Positions 14,436 to 23,534 are shown, counted from the stretch's first letter. The stretch is 64,000 bases of DNA from Nocardia sp. NBC_01503 (GCF_036327755.1 NZ_CP109596.1:1736001-1800000), one strand, 5' to 3'. Notes: generated by a model from the letters alone, not told the origin. Program-made: numbers and translations.

Positions 14436-16650
14436 AGCGGACCGTGCCGGTGAGCTTCGGGGTCACCCACGCAGCCTCCTTGCGCTCCTCGGCACTGAGT
14501 TCATTGACGAACGGACTGCTCTTGCGCTCCAGGCGATTGAGCTGAGCCGATAGTTCGCTCAACTCCCGCTCACTGAATCCGGTGCCGACCCGGCCCAGGT
14601 AGTGCAGCTCGCCCGCATGCCATACCCCCACCAGTAGCGAGGCGAATTGCCGGTTCTCCGAACGCCGGAACCCGCCGATCACCACCGGCAGCGTGCGCCA
14701 ATTGCGCGTCTTGATCCAGGAGTGTCCGCGTTTACCGGGCAGGTAGACCGAATCGCGGCGTTTGGCGACCACACCCTCCATCCCGCGGTCCTGACTCTCG
14801 CGCAGCGCCTGCGCACCCGATCCACCGAGCGGCGGCGGAACCATGAGGGAGGGAACCTGTTTGGCCAGCGCCTCCAATACCAGGCGCCGATCCGCATAGC
14901 GTTTACGCAGCAGCGAGGTGCCGTCCAGATGCAGGACGTCGAAGGCCACGAATACCGCGCGCCCCGGATCGGAGCGCAGCAGACCCAGATTGGCTATGCC
15001 CCGGTCGTCGAAGACCACGGCCTCACCGTCCAGCAGCGCCCGATGCTCGGCGAGTTCATCGCCCAGTACGGCCAATCCGGGATAGCGTTTGGTGACCACA
15101 TGCCCGGTGCGACTGCGCAGAATCACCGCACCGTCATCGATTTCGGCCAGCAGCCGGAAACCGTCCCATTTGGTTTCGAAGGCCCAGTGCTCGGCGTCGA
15201 GCGTCGCGACATCACCCTGGGTGGCGAGCATGGGAGTGATCCCGTGCGGTAGCGGCACCGGATCGCGTGGAGTGGAAACCTGGTGTGCGACAGCGTTTTC
15301 TACTCCAGCACCGCCCTGATCCTTCATCAGGTGCATGAGCCACTGGTTCCCATCGGTCCGGATGAGCGCGTAGCGCCCATCCAACCGCTCACCGTGCAGC
15401 CGGACGATGACCTCGTCATCGCGCCACTTCTCGGTCTCGTACGTCCCGGAATCCCAGATGGTCATCTCCCCGGCCCCGTACTCCCCCTGGGGAATCGAGC
15501 CGTGGAACTCCAGATACTCCAGCGGATGATCCTCGGTACGCACCGCCAGCCGATTCTCATGGGTATCGACCGGCGGCCCCTTCGGCACCGCCCACGACAC
15601 CAGCACCCCGTCGCGTTCGAGCCGCACATCCCAGTGCAGTCGCCGCGCCCGATGCTGTTGAATCACATAGCGATTCCCGGCGCTGGGCGCGGGAGCGGTA
15701 GCGGGCACCGGCTCGGGTGTGCGCTCCGCGTCACGCTTGGATCGATAGGTCCGCAACCGATCGGGTCCGGCCACCGGTTCGGGCATGGGCTCGTCGAGCC
15801 CGGCGAGCAGATCCCCGTCCCGCTGCCAGCGCTCGAGCACCTCCTCGAAGCGTAAGTGCCGCAACTTCTTCCGCTGTTCGATCTCATCCCAGCTTCGCGG
15901 CGCGGCCACCCACGGCTCGGTGCGCCCGCGCAGCGAGTACGGCGCGATCGTGGTCTTGGCCATATTGTTCTGGCTCCAGTCCAGCAGCACCTTCCCCGCG
16001 CGCTCGGACTTGGCCATATTCGCGGTCACCAGTTTCGGCCGCAGCTGTTGCAGATTGGTCGCCACCTGTTTCGCGATGGCGGACGCGCCGGTCGGCCCGA
16101 TCTTGCGATCCAGCGGCACGTAGACGTGAATTCCCTTGGAACCGCTGGTCACGGGGTACGCGTCCAACCCGACCTCGCGCACCACATCGCGCAGGATCAG
16201 CGCCACCTCCGCGCATTGGGACAATCCCGCGCCCGGTCCGGGGTCCAGATCGAAGACCAGTCGCGTGATGGGCCCGCGCTCGGCTCCGTCGAAACGCCAT
16301 TGCGGCACATGCAATTCCAGTGCGGCCTGCTGTCCGAGCCAGGCCATACCCGCCACCGAATCGATGAGCGGATACACAACCGGCCGGTCCGAATGTTCTA
16401 CGGTGCGCCGCGCCAGCCATTTGGGTGCGTGCTCGGCCAGATTCTTCTCGAAGAACGAGCCCGCCTCCACACCATTGGGCCAGCGTTTACGCGTCACCGG
16501 GCGCAGTGCGATATGCGGTAGCAGCGCCGGGGCGACGGCGGTGAAGTAATCGATGACCTGCCCTTTGGTGGTCCCGGTGGCCGGATACAGCACCTTGTCG
16601 AGGTTGGTGAGCCCAACCTCGATACCCCCGAAATCCCGCCGGGACCCCAT
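14374..16650 (-). CDS. ligD: Multifunctional ATP-dependent DNA ligase LigD (Pol-PE-Lig)
   Basis: A 758-residue non-homologous end-joining enzyme with the mycobacterial domain order. Residues ~10-290 are the primase-like polymerase (LTNLDKVLYP; metal-binding LVFDLDPGPG). Residues ~320-450 are the 3'-phosphoesterase (RLHWDVRLERDG; EFHGSIPQGEYGAGEMTIWD). Residues ~470-750 are the ligase, with nucleotidyl Lys in FETKWDGFRLLAE and EGVVAKRRDS. M. tuberculosis LigD has 759 residues in the same order. It joins ends held by Ku; no ku gene is in the window. All catalytic blocks look intact. Confidence 0.95.
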   Translation of the reverse strand: MGSRRDFGGIEVGLTNLDKVLYPATGTTKGQVIDYFTAVAPALLPHIALRPVTRKRWPNGVEAGSFFEKNLAEHAPKWLARRTVEHSDRPVVYPLIDSVAGMAWLGQQAALELHVPQWRFDGAERGPITRLVFDLDPGPGAGLSQCAEVALILRDVVREVGLDAYPVTSGSKGIHVYVPLDRKIGPTGASAIAKQVATNLQQLRPKLVTANMAKSERAGKVLLDWSQNNMAKTTIAPYSLRGRTEPWVAAPRSWDEIEQRKKLRHLRFEEVLERWQRDGDLLAGLDEPMPEPVAGPDRLRTYRSKRDAERTPEPVPATAPAPSAGNRYVIQQHRARRLHWDVRLERDGVLVSWAVPKGPPVDTHENRLAVRTEDHPLEYLEFHGSIPQGEYGAGEMTIWDSGTYETEKWRDDEVIVRLHGERLDGRYALIRTDGNQWLMHLMKDQGGAGVENAVAHQVSTPRDPVPLPHGITPMLATQGDVATLDAEHWAFETKWDGFRLLAEIDDGAVILRSRTGHVVTKRYPGLAVLGDELAEHRALLDGEAVVFDDRGIANLGLLRSDPGRAVFVAFDVLHLDGTSLLRKRYADRRLVLEALAKQVPSLMVPPPLGGSGAQALRESQDRGMEGVVAKRRDSVYLPGKRGHSWIKTRNWRTLPVVIGGFRRSENRQFASLLVGVWHAGELHYLGRVGTGFSERELSELSAQLNRLERKSSPFVNELSAEERKEAAWVTPKLTGTVRFMNWTEAGRLWHPAWIPEPD

Positions 16651-16715
16651 GCCAGCAGTCTAGAGCCGAATACCGGTAATCTCCGGCACCCCGCTGCTCG
16701 CATACCAAAAGCCAA

Positions 16716-16762
16716 CGGGCCGTTCGGGTCACCGGAGCGCTGCCCCGGAACCGAACGGCCCG
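16716..16762. terminator. Long GC hairpin terminator
   Basis: CGGGCCGTTCGG (16716-16727) pairs perfectly with CCGAACGGCCCG (16751-16762). It lies 17 bp after the stop of the antitoxin-like gene and 66 bp upstream of ligD, both on the minus strand, so it should end the echA6 operon. Confidence 0.7.
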
Positions 16763-16778
16763 CATCGACCTATCGGAA

Positions 16779-17105
16779 CTACGCGGGCGGCTGATCCCCC
16801 GGCGCGGGTTCCGGAGCAGGCGCGGGCGCCGGCTCCGGAGCGGGCTCCGGTGCGGGTTCGGCTGCGGCTTCGGCCGGTGCGGGCGCGGCGGCGGGCGCGG
16901 ACGCACCCTCCGCCGGAGCATCGGTCGGAATCGCGTTCTTCACCGCGGCGGCACCCTTGTCGATCTGCGACGAGTACTTGCCCCCGGTCTTGTCATTGAT
17001 CACACCGCCGGCCTTGTCGACCGCGTTCTCGATCTTCTCGGCGTTCTGGGCCGCCACTTCCTTGCCCTTGCCGACCAGTCCCTTGAGCGTGTCCATCAGA
17101 CTCAC
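16779..17105 (-). CDS. MT0933-like antitoxin family protein (Rv0909-like)
   Basis: A 108-residue protein whose first ~60 residues (MDTLKGLVGKGKEVAAQNAE, then KIENAVDKAGGVINDKTGGKYSSQIDKG) match the small helical family typified by M. tuberculosis Rv0909, annotated as an antitoxin. A long Pro/Ala/Glu tail follows (repeats of PAPEPAP), longer than in the M. tuberculosis protein. The GTG start follows AAGGAG. It is 30 bp after the MBL gene in the same operon. No Rv0910-like toxin follows; the next gene is ligD, so an antitoxin role here is doubtful. Confidence 0.75.
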   Translation of the reverse strand: MSLMDTLKGLVGKGKEVAAQNAEKIENAVDKAGGVINDKTGGKYSSQIDKGAAAVKNAIPTDAPAEGASAPAAAPAPAEAAAEPAPEPAPEPAPAPAPEPAPGDQPPA

Positions 17106-17135
17106 AGTCCCTGCTCCTTCACTCTCGGTCTTCGG

Positions 17136-18302
17136 TCATTCGCGCACATCTTCCCACCACGTATCTCCTGCTGGGAGGCCAATCGGGTCGATCCGCTGTC
17201 CCGGCTTCGGCACGGCGACCGTGGTTGCGGCCTCATGCGCCGCCGTGACCATCCGGCGAACCGGCTCCGACCAGCCGTGGAAGGCCAGATTGAAGGTTGC
17301 CCAATGGATGGGGACCAAAACCCCGTATCCGGGATCGCCGACACACAGATCGGCGTGTGCGCGCACCGCCTCCTCGGGATTCATATGCACGTCCGGCCAG
17401 TGCCGGTCATACGCCCCGATGGGGAGCAGGGTCAGATCGAACGGGCCCAAACGCGCGCCCGCCTCCGCGAACGCCTTGGTGTAACCGGTATCGCCGCCGA
17501 AGTAGACCCGGCGGGTCGGACCGGCGATGGACCAGGACGCCCACAGCGTGGTGTTGCGTACCAGGCCGCGACCGGAGAAGTGCCTGGCCTCGGAGCAGGT
17601 GATGACCAGATCGGTGCCGTCGGCGTGCGCGCGCTCCAGTTCGGAGAGGGAAACCGAAGAGCCCCAATCCAATTCGACAATGCGCGCGGTCGGCACCTCC
17701 CAGTGCCGCAGATGTGCGCCGATGCCGATCGGCACGATGAACACCGCGTCCTGGGTCTTGACCAGTGCGTCGACCGTCTCACGGTCCAGATGGTCATAGT
17801 GATCGTGCGAGATGAGCACCGCGTCCACCGGCGGCAGCGCCTCCAGCGGCGTCGGCACCGGATGCAACCGGGCCGGGCCGACCAGCGGCGACGGGGAAAC
17901 CCGTTCGCTCCAGACCGGATCGGTGAGCACCCGGTAGCCGTCCACCTCGACCAGACAGCTGGCATGTCCGTACCAGGTGACCGCGAGATCGGCGGCCTGC
18001 TCGGGCACCACCGGTGTCTCCAGCGGGATCCGCCCCGGCGGCCTGCCCGTATTGCGTTGTGTCAGAAGCTGATACAACAGCTCCAGCCCGGAACCGGTGA
18101 GCTGTGAACTCGGTTCGGTGTTGTGGAATTGCTTGTTCCGATAGGTTGTCGCCCCGGTGGCGGTCGACGCGATCGTATTGATCGACGCGCCCATGGCGGT
18201 GGGGATACCCCACGCCGCCCGCACCACCCAGGAGATTCCGAATGCACCCGCAGCCATACCGGCCAGTCTCCGCGCATTCGCGCCCACGCGCTCCCCCTTC
18301 AT
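17136..18302 (-). CDS. MBL-fold metal-dependent hydrolase (NAPE-PLD / Rv0906-like)
   Basis: A 388-residue metallo-beta-lactamase-fold hydrolase. The zinc motif ISHDHYDHLD is near residue 165, preceded by TWYGHASCLVEVDGYRVLTD, and GDTGYTKAF is the bridging Asp region. N-acyl-phosphatidylethanolamine phospholipase D and UlaG-type proteins have the same layout. A hydrophobic N-terminal segment (MAAGAFGISWVVRAAW) may anchor it to the membrane. Its ATG overlaps the echA6 stop by 4 bp. M. tuberculosis Rv0906 lies next to echA6 too, so a lipid substrate is likely but not shown. Confidence 0.85.
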   Translation of the reverse strand: MKGERVGANARRLAGMAAGAFGISWVVRAAWGIPTAMGASINTIASTATGATTYRNKQFHNTEPSSQLTGSGLELLYQLLTQRNTGRPPGRIPLETPVVPEQAADLAVTWYGHASCLVEVDGYRVLTDPVWSERVSPSPLVGPARLHPVPTPLEALPPVDAVLISHDHYDHLDRETVDALVKTQDAVFIVPIGIGAHLRHWEVPTARIVELDWGSSVSLSELERAHADGTDLVITCSEARHFSGRGLVRNTTLWASWSIAGPTRRVYFGGDTGYTKAFAEAGARLGPFDLTLLPIGAYDRHWPDVHMNPEEAVRAHADLCVGDPGYGVLVPIHWATFNLAFHGWSEPVRRMVTAAHEAATTVAVPKPGQRIDPIGLPAGDTWWEDVRE

Positions 18303-19024
18303 CGGCCCACGAACCTCGCGACGCGCTTCTCCAGGCGGGCCGCGCGCGCCTCCTGCGCATCCGCGCTGGCCCAGGCCGCGGCCAGCGCCGCGGTCTGCTC
18401 GGCGGTGTCGTCACCGCGCGTGCCGTCGTCATTGAAGACCAGCTTCATATGCCGCAGTGACAGCGGCGCGAGCTCGGCGATCTGTTTGGCCCACATCTGC
18501 GCGTCGGCGAGTGTGCCGATCTTGTTGGCGAAGCCGAAGTTGTAGGCATCCTCGGCACTGACGCGCTCCGCGCCCAACAGAATCGTGCGCGCCGGACCCG
18601 GACCGATCAGCGTCGATAGTCGCTTCACCGTCCAACGATCCACGGAGATACCGAGTTTCGCGGCCGGAATGGCGATGAACGACTCCGGGGTCATGACCCG
18701 CAGGTCCGAGGCGATGGCCAGCTGTACACCCGCGCCCAGCGCACCGCCGTTGATGGCGGAGATCACCGGCACCGGCGCGGTCTCGATGCTGCGCAGCATG
18801 GCGAGCAGTGCGTGCAGGAAGCTGTCCGAGTACACCCCGTCCAGATCCGCGCCCGCGCTGAACAGCGGGCCCTGCCCGGTCAGCACGATCACTCGAGCCG
18901 ACCCCGCGGCCTCCTCGATCGCGTCGCGCAACAGCCCCACGAGTTCCTCGTTGAGCGCGTTCCGTCGTTGTGGACGCTGCAATTCGATGGTGACGACGTC
19001 GCCATCTCGGCTGACTCCGAGCAT
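18299..19024 (-). CDS. echA6: Enoyl-CoA hydratase/isomerase-family protein, EchA6-like
   Basis: A 241-residue crotonase-fold protein. LQRPQRRNALNEELV near residue 17, GPLFSAGADLDGV (oxyanion region) and AINGGALGAGVQLAIASDLR are the family blocks. It aligns well by eye with M. tuberculosis EchA6 (243 residues), which shuttles acyl-CoA into the FAS-II system for mycolic acid synthesis and lacks clear hydratase residues. The ATG at 19024 is chosen because GGGGAAGG lies just upstream; ATGs at 19054 and 19060 would add a few residues. It heads the operon echA6-MBL-antitoxin. Confidence 0.85.
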   Translation of the reverse strand: MLGVSRDGDVVTIELQRPQRRNALNEELVGLLRDAIEEAAGSARVIVLTGQGPLFSAGADLDGVYSDSFLHALLAMLRSIETAPVPVISAINGGALGAGVQLAIASDLRVMTPESFIAIPAAKLGISVDRWTVKRLSTLIGPGPARTILLGAERVSAEDAYNFGFANKIGTLADAQMWAKQIAELAPLSLRHMKLVFNDDGTRGDDTAEQTAALAAAWASADAQEARAARLEKRVARFVGR

Positions 19025-19091
19025 TTGTCCTTCCCCACTGTGCTGCGTACCCATGGACATGTTCACTGTAAGCGGGCGTACCGTCGGGTCC

Positions 19092-20258
19092 GTGACAGCA
19101 ACACCCGATGTCGAGATCCTGGTGATCGGTGCGGGCCAGGCCGGGTTGTCGGTCGGGTACCACCTGCGCAGGCTCGGATTACGGCCCGAACAGGACTTTC
19201 TGATTGTCGACCACTCCCCCGCGGCGGGCGGTGCGTGGCAGTTCCGCTGGCCCTCTTTGACATTGAGCACAGTGAACCGGGTGCACGATCTGCCCGGAAT
19301 GTCCTTCGAGGAGACACTGCCGGAGGGCTCGGAGAACGCCCAGGCGGCTTCGGCGGTGCCGCACTACTTCGAGTTGTACGAGAAGCGGTTCGATCTGCGG
19401 GTGCATCGGCCGGTCTCGGTGAGTGTGGTGTGCGATCGGGCGACGGCGGCCACCTGTCCGGATGCCGAGGTGGACGGGTTGCTGCACGCGGAGGTGCGGC
19501 CGATGGGGCTCGACTACGCGGACCGGGCGGTCGTCAATCCGGTCGTGGAGAGCGGGATTCGCGCCCGGGGGCTCATCAATGCCACCGGGACCTGGGATAA
19601 GCCGTTCATTCCGTTCTATCGCGGGGCCGGCGAATTCACGGGACGGCAACTGCACGCGCACGACTACCGGACCGCCGACGAATTCGCCGGCAAGCGGGTG
19701 GTCGTGGTCGGCGGCGGTATCACCGCAATCCAACTCCTGGACGAGATTTCGCGAGTCGCCGACACCACCTGGGTCACCCGGCGCGAACCGGTATTCCGCA
19801 ATGTCCAATTCGGCCCGGATGCCGGACGCGCCGCCGTGGCCATGGTGGAGGATCGGGTTCGGCGCGGACTCCCACCCGGCTCGGTGGTCTCGGTGACGGG
19901 GTTGCCCGAGGACGACCGCGTGCGGACTGCCCGCGCTCGCGGAGTACTGAACCGGCATCCCATGTTCGATCACATCGAACCCGACGGAATCCGCTGGGCC
20001 GACGGCACCTTCCGGCGGGCAGATGTCATTCTGTGGGCCACCGGTTTCCGAAGTTCCCTGGACCACCTCGCGCCGCTGCGGCTGCGCGGGCCCGGCGGTG
20101 GCATCACCATGACCGGACAGCTCGCGACCCAGGTGGCGGCCGATCCGCGCATTCACCTGATCGGATACGGGCCGTCGGCCAGCACCATCGGGGCGAATCG
20201 CGCGGGGCGGGCCGCTGCGGTCGAGCTCACCAAATATCTTGGGCTGCACACTGATTGA
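19092..20258 (+). CDS. FAD-dependent oxidoreductase / flavoprotein monooxygenase
   Basis: A 388-residue two-dinucleotide-fold flavoprotein. FAD-binding GAGQAGLSVGYHLRRLGL is near residues 12-29, and the NAD(P)H-binding VVVVGGGITAIQLLDE is in the middle. ATGFRSS near the C terminus matches the ATG motif of flavin monooxygenases. It resembles the CzcO/YhiW group. It is divergent from echA6; an ATG at 19053 would extend it by 13 residues. A copy of the short REP-like repeat follows 12 bp after the stop. Substrate unknown. Confidence 0.83.
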   Translation: MTATPDVEILVIGAGQAGLSVGYHLRRLGLRPEQDFLIVDHSPAAGGAWQFRWPSLTLSTVNRVHDLPGMSFEETLPEGSENAQAASAVPHYFELYEKRFDLRVHRPVSVSVVCDRATAATCPDAEVDGLLHAEVRPMGLDYADRAVVNPVVESGIRARGLINATGTWDKPFIPFYRGAGEFTGRQLHAHDYRTADEFAGKRVVVVGGGITAIQLLDEISRVADTTWVTRREPVFRNVQFGPDAGRAAVAMVEDRVRRGLPPGSVVSVTGLPEDDRVRTARARGVLNRHPMFDHIEPDGIRWADGTFRRADVILWATGFRSSLDHLAPLRLRGPGGGITMTGQLATQVAADPRIHLIGYGPSASTIGANRAGRAAAVELTKYLGLHTD

Positions 20259-20270
20259 CCGTTCGAAGGG

Positions 20271-20304
20271 GTGGATCCCGGCCAAAAGCGTGCCGGGATG
20301 ACGG
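20271..20304 (+). repeat. Short palindromic REP-like repeat, copy B
   Basis: GTGGATCCCGGCC-aaaagcgt-GCCGGGATGACGG, the same unit as at 13623, directly after the flavoprotein stop and before the convergent SDR gene. It may serve as a terminator for either. Confidence 0.8.
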
Positions 20305-20361
20305 GGGCCACGCGATCCCGACTCGACGCGACGGGACCAGGCGATGCGGGTTCGGCGAGGG

Positions 20362-21387
20362 TCAGGCGATTGCCGGGCGGGGTGCGGACCGGGCGGCCGT
20401 GCCGCGCGGGGCTCCCGGGTCGAGGACGATGCCGTAGTGGATCAGGCTCGCGGCGGTGTCCAGGAGGGATTGCCGGACCGGACGCATGGTCCAGCCCAGA
20501 TCCGCGGTGGCTCGGGCGGCGCTGACCCGCTCGGTACGGCCCAGGTAGCGGGCGGCGGTACGGGCGGCGGGGTTGAAACGGGCGCTCAGGCGTACCAGCC
20601 AATCCGGGAGCACCAGGGTCGGGACACGGTAGGAGGCGGCGAGGACGCGCGTCATCTCCGGTAGCGAAACCTGTTCTCCCGCACAGATATAGCGGTTGCC
20701 CACGGCCTGCGGCAGCTCCATGGCGAGCCGATGCGCGATCGCCACATCCCGGACATCGACCGTGGCGAAACCGAAGTCGGGAATGCCCGGCATTTCGCGA
20801 GCGAGCAGAATACGCACGGCATCGACCGAGGTACCGAAGGCCGCGCGCTGGATCGGGCCCAGGATCATGCCCGGATTGATCACGGCCAGTTCGAGTTCCG
20901 GATGCGCGGCGGCGAAATCCCATGCGGCGCGCTCGGCCAGGGTCTTGCTCTTCTCATAGGCATTGCAGGCGTTGATATCCGACCAATCGGCCTCGGTATT
21001 GAGCCGCCCCTGATTGCCGATCATGACGGCCGCCACCGACGAGGTCAGCACCACCCGCTCGACACCGGCGGCCGCCGCGGCGCGCAGCACCCGCAGTGCG
21101 CCGTCCACGGCCGGGCGGACCAGTTCGTCATCGCTCTCGGGTTCGGCGACCGGGAACGGCGATGCGGTGTGCAGGACGAACCGGCACTCCGCCACGGCCT
21201 CGGCCCAGCCGGCATCGGAGTCGAGATCGGCCTGGACGAACTCGACCCCGGACAGGTGGGTGAGTTCGGCGGCGCGGGCGAGCGAGCGCACCGTGCCGCG
21301 TACGCGATAGCCCTGACCTTGCAATTCCTCGATGACATGCCCCGCGAGGTAACCCGAGGCACCGGTGACGAGAACGAGATCCGACAT
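20362..21387 (-). CDS. Extended SDR / NAD-dependent epimerase-dehydratase (dihydroflavonol-reductase-like)
   Basis: A 341-residue extended short-chain dehydrogenase. The Rossmann motif TGASGYLAGH is at residues 8-17. The catalytic Tyr and Lys are in NAYEKSK (YxxxK). AGEQVSLPEMTRVLAASYRV is the substrate-side region seen in dihydroflavonol-4-reductase-like proteins. Divergent from a TetR gene across 87 bp that contains two tandem operator-like repeats starting 14 bp upstream of this start codon. It is therefore the likely regulatory target. Confidence 0.87.
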   Translation of the reverse strand: MSDLVLVTGASGYLAGHVIEELQGQGYRVRGTVRSLARAAELTHLSGVEFVQADLDSDAGWAEAVAECRFVLHTASPFPVAEPESDDELVRPAVDGALRVLRAAAAAGVERVVLTSSVAAVMIGNQGRLNTEADWSDINACNAYEKSKTLAERAAWDFAAAHPELELAVINPGMILGPIQRAAFGTSVDAVRILLAREMPGIPDFGFATVDVRDVAIAHRLAMELPQAVGNRYICAGEQVSLPEMTRVLAASYRVPTLVLPDWLVRLSARFNPAARTAARYLGRTERVSAARATADLGWTMRPVRQSLLDTAASLIHYGIVLDPGAPRGTAARSAPRPAIA

Positions 21388-21400
21388 GAGCTGGCCCCAA

Positions 21401-21435
21401 TCTGAGCAGTGTTTAGAATCTGAACAATGTATAGA
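21401..21435. promoter_or_regulatory. Tandem TetR-type operators between SDR and TetR genes
   Basis: Two 17 bp sites, TCTGAGCAGTGTTTAGA (21401-21417) and TCTGAACAATGTATAGA (21419-21435), are direct repeats 18 bp apart with 14 of 17 positions identical. Each is also near-palindromic (TCTGA/TTAGA or ATAGA ends). They cover the shared promoter region of the divergent pair. Confidence 0.65.
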
Positions 21436-21474
21436 TTCAAGGGCGCGCCGAAGTCAACCCCTTACGCTCATCCC

Positions 21475-22104
21475 ATGCCGACCAAGGACCGCTACCACCA
21501 CGGAGACCTCCGCGAGGAGTTGCTGCGCGCCTCGGTGCGACTCATCGAAACCGAGGGCCTGACCGCGGTAAGCCTCCGACGGGTCGCCCGCGAGGCCGGG
21601 GTCAGCCCGGGCGCGCCGTACCACCACTTCACCGACCGCGCGGCCCTGCTCGCCGCCATATCGGCACGCGGCTTCGAACAGCTTGGCGCACGGATGATTT
21701 CAGTCCGCGAGGGCGCGTCCGGACCACGCGAGGCGCTCATCGCCATGACCGTCGCGTACGTCGAATTCGCGCGCGACTCCCCCGCCTACTTCCGGCTCAT
21801 GTTCCGCCCCGAACTCTATGAACCGGACAAACATCCGGCCACGGCCACGGCCGGAGATGCCGCCTACGCGGTGCTCGAACAGGCGGTGGCGGACGCCACC
21901 GGCAGCGGCGGACTGCCCTCCGAAGAGGCCGATACGCTGGCCCTGGCGCTGTGGAGCCTGGCACACGGCCTGGCCTCGCTGACCCTGGACGGCAAGCTCG
22001 AATTGCGCTCCGCGCAAATGGGAACCACCGCGGTCGAGCTCTCCGATCGGGTCACCCGGCTGTTCACCGATCTGATCGACAGCCGGTGGCCCCGCTCCGA
22101 GTAG
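21475..22104 (+). CDS. TetR-family transcriptional regulator
   Basis: A 209-residue TetR regulator. The N-terminal helix-turn-helix is clear: GDLREELLRASVRLIETEGL, then VSLRRVAREAGVSPGAPYHH and FTDRAALLAAISARGF. The C-terminal part (TVAYVEFARDSPAYFRLMFR) matches the TetR_C_33 / WHG type ligand-binding domain. An upstream in-frame ATG at 21427 lies inside the operator repeats, so the ATG at 21475 is preferred. It probably represses itself and the divergent SDR gene. Confidence 0.88.
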   Translation: MPTKDRYHHGDLREELLRASVRLIETEGLTAVSLRRVAREAGVSPGAPYHHFTDRAALLAAISARGFEQLGARMISVREGASGPREALIAMTVAYVEFARDSPAYFRLMFRPELYEPDKHPATATAGDAAYAVLEQAVADATGSGGLPSEEADTLALALWSLAHGLASLTLDGKLELRSAQMGTTAVELSDRVTRLFTDLIDSRWPRSE

Positions 22105-22117
22105 GCCGAACCTCGGG

Positions 22118-22978
22118 TTACTCGGGGGCGTCGACCTGGAACTCGTCGGGGTTGGGGCCGATACGGGTACCGCTGTCCAGCGCCGAGATGCGCGCGACCT
22201 GATCCTGATTCAGCTCGAAGTCGAAGACCTCGAAGTTCTCGGCGATTCGATCGGGCGTCACCGACTTCGGGATCGCCACATTGCCGAGCTGCATATGCCA
22301 GCGCAGGATCACCTGGGCGGGCGTGCGAGAGGTCTCCTCGGCGATGGCGACAATGGTGGAATCCTCCAGCTCCGCACCCCGACCCAACGGGCTCCACGCC
22401 TCGGTGATGATGCCGTGCTCGGCATGGAAGGCGCGTAGCTCGTTCTGCGTCAGGTAGGGGTGCAGCTCGATCTGATTCACCGTCGGCGTTTCGCCGGTCT
22501 CCTCGATGACGCGCTCGAGATGCGCCCGGGTGAAGTTCGAGACGCCGATCGAGGTGATCCGCCCCTGCGCCTTGAGCGCCTGCAGCGCCCGGAAGGTGTC
22601 GACATACAAACCGGAGTCGGCAATCGGCCAGTGAATCAAATAGAGATCCAGAACATCCAGCTCCAGCCGCTTCATGCTCTCGTCGAAGGCACGCAGGGTG
22701 GAGTCGTAACCCTGGAAGCGATTCCACAGCTTGGTGGTGATGAAGAGTTCGTCGCGGGGCAGGCCGGATTCGGCGATGGCCCGGCCCACCTCCGCTTCAT
22801 TGCCGTAGATGGCCGCGGTATCGATACTCCGGTACCCGACCCGCAATGCGGTGGCTACGGTGTCGACCGTGCTGCCCGCCTCGACCTTGAACACGCCGAA
22901 GCCGAGTTTGGGCATCACATGGCCGTCATTGAGGACGATCGAGGGGACTGCGCTGGTCTCGCTCCGGTAAGTCACCAT
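22118..22978 (-). CDS. Aldo/keto reductase (2,5-diketo-D-gluconate reductase type)
   Basis: A 286-residue NADPH-dependent carbonyl reductase with a TIM-barrel fold. The catalytic tetrad is visible: Asp in SIDTAAIYGN, Tyr in the same motif, Lys in FITTKLWN, His in YLIHWP. The NADPH site is VAIPKSVTPDRIAENFEVFD. It closely resembles mycobacterial Rv2971-type reductases. It is convergent with the TetR gene (13 bp gap). The ATG at 22978 (MVTYRSE) is chosen over an extension to 23011. Confidence 0.9.
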   Translation of the reverse strand: MVTYRSETSAVPSIVLNDGHVMPKLGFGVFKVEAGSTVDTVATALRVGYRSIDTAAIYGNEAEVGRAIAESGLPRDELFITTKLWNRFQGYDSTLRAFDESMKRLELDVLDLYLIHWPIADSGLYVDTFRALQALKAQGRITSIGVSNFTRAHLERVIEETGETPTVNQIELHPYLTQNELRAFHAEHGIITEAWSPLGRGAELEDSTIVAIAEETSRTPAQVILRWHMQLGNVAIPKSVTPDRIAENFEVFDFELNQDQVARISALDSGTRIGPNPDEFQVDAPE

Positions 22979-23081
22979 TCCGACCGTAGGAGCGCCGCAC
23001 CGGGGCGTCAACCACGCGCCCGCGCGTGTCAGCCCCGATATCCGATATGTGAGCGGGCTAACTTCCAGCAGCGGGCGAAGA

Positions 23082-23396
23082 TCAGTGCGGGACCGGGAAG
23101 AAGCAGGACGGATCGTCGGTGGTGACGAGCTGGCAGCGCGTGAACGAACCGCTGTTGATCAGCAGCTGCTCGATCAGGTACGGCAGTGAGTTGCCGCCGA
23201 TCGACGAACCCGTCCCCGACGAGCCCGCCGTCAGCAGACTCAGGCCCAGCCCGGGGCTCGAACCCGTATTCGCCGAAAGCGTGCCGATCGAACCGGGATT
23301 GGCCGAACCGGTATCCGCCGAGGCGGCCGCGGCGCCGGTGGTCAACGCCGCGGCCGCGACCGCTCCGATCATGACGAGACGAGCAGTACGACGCAT
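23082..23396 (-). CDS. Small secreted protein of unknown function
   Basis: A 104-residue exported protein. A classical signal peptide (MRRTARLVMIGAVAAAALTT) is cut after ASA. The mature chain is Gly/Ser-rich and ends with two Cys (RCQLVTTDDPSCFFPVPH) that could form a disulfide. The ATG is fixed by a perfect GGAGGT 6 bases upstream. No family recognised. Confidence 0.7.
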   Translation of the reverse strand: MRRTARLVMIGAVAAAALTTGAAAASADTGSANPGSIGTLSANTGSSPGLGLSLLTAGSSGTGSSIGGNSLPYLIEQLLINSGSFTRCQLVTTDDPSCFFPVPH

Positions 23397-23534
23397 GATT
23401 ACCTCCGCGATCAGTACTCGCGAGGCAATAGCATTACGCCGCAAGCATTTTCATATATTTCGCTTCGGTACGCTAGTTATGGGCGGGAATTCCGGTGAGA
23501 CCCCAATCTCTACGGCAGCAAGATCGGCGGGTAC

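Noticed and set aside
16779..17105. Active toxin-antitoxin module
   Set aside because: Only the antitoxin-like partner is present; the gene before it is a metallohydrolase and the gene after is ligD.
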